Below, in pieces: positions 62,053 through 64,000 of a DNA stretch of 64,000 nucleotides. The notes under the pieces are model-generated. The model saw only the letters and a list, made by a program, of their open reading frames with translations. It searched no databases and had not been told where the DNA came from. Origin of the DNA: an uncultured Gammaproteobacteria bacterium (GTDB taxonomy: Bacteria > Pseudomonadota > Gammaproteobacteria > HK1); NCBI GenBank assembly GCA_958295465.1, contig OY282353.1, positions 2,719,001-2,783,000 on the forward strand, in the 5' to 3' direction. Within the stretch, counting starts at the first letter, position 1; every line of letters starts with the position of its first letter. The translations under genes and the position numbers were made by a program.

Positions 62053-63063
62053 GTGAACGCTAGGCCCGGCGATATCGGGGCGAGCGATCTCGATCGGGAG
62101 GCCGATGCGGATCACGGCGCCGGCCCCGTCATTTTCCTGATGGGACCCACCGCGGCCGGCAAGACCGGGATTGCGGCGGCGCTCGCCGAGCGCGGTCCCT
62201 ACGAGATCGTGAGTGTCGACTCCGCGCTGGTGTTCCGGCACCTGGACCTGGGCACGGGCAAGCCCGCCCGCGAGGTGCTGGCCCGAGCGCCGCATCGACT
62301 CATCGACATCCGGGACCCGGACGAGCGCTACTCGGCGGCCGAGTTCCGCGACGACGCGATGGGCGCGATCGCGGACATCCGGGCTTCGGGCCGGGTGCCG
62401 CTCCTCATCGGCGGCACGGGACTGTACTTTCGGGCGCTGGAGAAGGGTCTCGCGGTGCTGCCGCCGGCGAACCCCGCGGTGCGGGCCGGGATCGAGCGTG
62501 AGGCGGCGCGCGCGGGGTGGCCGGCGATGCACGCGCGGCTTGCCGGCATCGATCCGGCGTCGGCGCGCCGTATCCATCCGAACGATCCGCAACGCATCCA
62601 GCGGGCGCTGGAGGTGCATGCGCTCACCGGCCGGCCGATGTCGGCGCTGCTCGCCCGCGGGCGTCGCGGCGGCCTCGCCGGGCCGGTGTGCCGCATCGTA
62701 ATCGAGCCGGCAGATCGAGAGACACTCCACCGGGACGTCGCAGCCCGGTTTCTGCGGATGCTCGACGCCGGCCTGGTCGGCGAGGTCGTCGAGTTGAAAC
62801 GACGCTGGCATCTGACGGAACAGAGCGCCTCGATGCGCCTGGTCGGCTACCGGCAGGTGTGGGCGCACCTCGCGGGGCGATGCACGCGCGAGGAGATGAC
62901 CGCGCAGGCGATTGCCGCGACGCGCCAGCTCGCGCGGCGCCAGCTCACGTGGCTGCGCTCGGATCGGGCCGCGGTCCGGGTCGATTGCCACGCGCCGGAC
63001 GCCGCGGCGCGCGTTGCCGCGTACGCCGAGTCGTTCGTCGAGTGCGCCGGAAGCCCTGCATGA
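62053..63063 (+). CDS. miaA: tRNA dimethylallyltransferase MiaA
   Basis: MiaA adds dimethylallyl to A37 of tRNAs reading UNN codons. The product is 336 residues: P-loop GPTAAGKT (about 31-38), SVDSALVFRHLDLGTGKP, HRLIDIRDPDERYSAAEF, IGGTGLYFRALEKGL and the C-terminal LVGYRQVWAHL and TRQLARRQLTWLRS. The start is GTG 62053; the first 24 residues are an extension before the P-loop strand. The mutL-miaA order is typical, but hfq does not follow. Confidence 0.96.
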   Translation: MNARPGDIGASDLDREADADHGAGPVIFLMGPTAAGKTGIAAALAERGPYEIVSVDSALVFRHLDLGTGKPAREVLARAPHRLIDIRDPDERYSAAEFRDDAMGAIADIRASGRVPLLIGGTGLYFRALEKGLAVLPPANPAVRAGIEREAARAGWPAMHARLAGIDPASARRIHPNDPQRIQRALEVHALTGRPMSALLARGRRGGLAGPVCRIVIEPADRETLHRDVAARFLRMLDAGLVGEVVELKRRWHLTEQSASMRLVGYRQVWAHLAGRCTREEMTAQAIAATRQLARRQLTWLRSDRAAVRVDCHAPDAAARVAAYAESFVECAGSPA

Positions 63064-63100
63064 CAGGGCGGGCCGCGAGGCGCAGCGGCGTCGCGTCGAA

Positions 63101-63538
63101 TCAACCTCCGGCGAGCCCTTCGGATCGATCGCGCTCGGCGAACCATCCCTCCAGAATGATCTGCGCCGCGACCGGATCGGGGCCGTCGCGGCGCGATCCG
63201 CTCTCGATGAGGCGGGTCCAGGCTTCGCGGGTGGAGAGCCGCTCGTCGGCGAGGTGGACCGGCAGTCCCGAGCGTGCGTGCAGACGGTTCGCGAACCGGC
63301 GCGCCCGGACGGTGATCCCCTGGTCGGTGCCGTCCATGTTGAGCGGCAGCCCGACCACCAGAGCGTCGGGTTTCCAGGTGTCGATGAGCCGGTCGATGGC
63401 GTTCCAGTCCGGCTTCGTCCCCCGGGCCGGAACCGTCTCGAGCGGGGTCGCGGTGCGGGTCACGGTCTGTCCAATCGCGATCCCGATCCGCTTCTCGCCG
63501 AAATCGAATGCGATGAGGGTCTTCGTCCTGTCCGTCAT
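63101..63538 (-). CDS. ruvX: YqgF/RuvX family putative RNase H-fold nuclease
   Basis: This family is linked to pre-16S rRNA 5' end processing and was proposed as a Holliday junction resolvase. From ATG 63538 it is 145 residues: LIAFDFGEKRIGIAIGQTVT with the first catalytic Asp, DALVVGLPLNMDGTD, RRFANRLH, LADERLSTREA and a final DPVAAQIILEGW with a C-terminal Asp. It faces miaA across 37 bases. yqgE, its common neighbour, is absent. Confidence 0.94.
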   Translation of the reverse strand: MTDRTKTLIAFDFGEKRIGIAIGQTVTRTATPLETVPARGTKPDWNAIDRLIDTWKPDALVVGLPLNMDGTDQGITVRARRFANRLHARSGLPVHLADERLSTREAWTRLIESGSRRDGPDPVAAQIILEGWFAERDRSEGLAGG

Positions 63539-63853
63539 GCCGGTTCGTGCCGAATTCGGACGGCCGGTCCACGCTGCCTGGACCTCGCGGGGTAGGGGCA
63601 CCCGGGATCGATGCGGGCGACCGCCGCCTTCATCGCATGGTAGCGCATCCCGTGGCGGGACTGGCGCAACGGCAGGAAACATCGAAGAATGGAGGCATCA
63701 GTCAACCCGAGGCGGAGCATCGGAGCGGCGAGACGCCGCCCGCTACACCGTCCGGTGGTCGATTCAGAGGGAGTGAGCGATGCGACCGGAAGGGAAGACC
63801 GCGGTCATCCGGGCGCCGGGCAGGGTCCGGGCCGGGGTTCGGGTAACGGCCGC
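63539..63853. other. 315-base gap before the FAD oxidoreductase
   Basis: This gap separates the starts of ruvX (minus) and the oxidoreductase (plus) and should hold both promoters; I see no clear -35/-10 pair. It contains a 25-codon frame at 63780-63857 ([19 protein letters not shown] and six more residues) preceded by AGGGAG, whose stop overlaps the next start as ATGA. I cannot say whether it is translated. Confidence 0.35.
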
Positions 63854-64000
63854 ATGAGAACCCATGCGCGAGTCGTCGTCATCGGCGGCGGCGTCACCGG
63901 TTGCAGCGTGCTTTACCACTTGGCGGGCGCGGGCTGGACCGACTGCCTGCTCATCGAACGCAGCGAGCTGACGTCGGGGTCGACCTGGCACGCGGCGGGC
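63854..64000 (+). CDS. FAD-dependent oxidoreductase, sarcosine/dimethylglycine dehydrogenase type (5' part)
   Basis: Only the first 49 codons are in the window. They encode a Rossmann dinucleotide-binding start: [20 protein letters not shown] with GxGxxG-type Gly, then [20 protein letters not shown]. This wording, with an acidic residue closing strand 2 and the [10 protein letters not shown] block, is characteristic of DAO-fold enzymes of the sarcosine and dimethylglycine dehydrogenase group. The substrate cannot be told from this part. It would oxidise an N-methylated amine and feed one-carbon units. Confidence 0.75.
   Translation, partial: MRTHARVVVIGGGVTGCSVLYHLAGAGWTDCLLIERSELTSGSTWHAAG

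Overview
The window is a GC-rich chromosomal segment of a bacterium, almost wall-to-wall with core genes. Gene content and order point to a gammaproteobacterium: str, S10, spc and alpha ribosomal blocks in series; mreBCD-mrdA-rodA-mltB-rlpA-dacA-lipB; zapD-coaE-pilD; rluD-pgeF-clpB divergent from bamD; suhB divergent from trmJ; purMN divergent from a DUF2066 gene and hda; mutL-miaA. I cannot name the species. A deep-branching, non-enteric lineage is my inference. I saw no rRNA, tRNA, insertion sequence, prophage or CRISPR array.

Layout. 1-967: 3' end of rpoC. 1040-19080: rpsL-rpsG-fusA-tuf, then the complete S10, spc and alpha clusters through rplQ, all on the plus strand and including secY and rpoA. 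19155-22447: gatC-gatA-gatB on the minus strand (transamidosome). 22668-33396: cell-shape and peptidoglycan cluster (mreBCD, PBP2, RodA, lytic transglycosylase MltB, RlpA, D,D-carboxypeptidase), then lipB and nagZ. 33424-40196, minus strand: pilD-coaE-zapD, clpB, rluD-pgeF. 40325: bamD. 41158-43599, minus strand: sucC-sucD-glnB. 44078: an isolated type IV pilin gene. 44792-46039, minus strand: suhB with an unusual C-terminal extension. 46204: trmJ. 47159-48887, minus strand: purM-purN. 49427-51258: DUF2066 protein and Hda. 51336-53827, minus strand: proS and wrbA, separated by a short tandem repeat. 54079-63063, plus strand: ilvI-ilvN-pssA, family-4 uracil-DNA glycosylase, a PolB-type exonuclease-like protein, rlmD, mutL, miaA. 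63101: ruvX (minus). 63854 to the end: start of an FAD-dependent oxidoreductase of the sarcosine/dimethylglycine dehydrogenase type.

How the genes work together. The first 19 kb supplies translation (28 ribosomal proteins, EF-G, EF-Tu), protein export (SecY) and the RNA polymerase alpha and beta' subunits; only 5 bases separate tuf from rpsJ, so str and S10 read as one unit. The next 11 kb supplies the elongasome and its hydrolases. The second half mixes TCA cycle and nitrogen sensing, purine synthesis, branched-chain amino acid and phospholipid synthesis, and DNA or RNA repair and modification.

The points most worth a second look are the in-frame fusion of a small uncharacterised domain to SuhB, the mosaic codon style of tuf, a diverged copy of the purN 3' end just downstream of purN, a 68-70 bp tandem repeat between proS and wrbA, overlapping hairpins in front of ilvI, a mreC gene with no standard start codon at the expected place, and a MutL that appears to lack the endonuclease motif.
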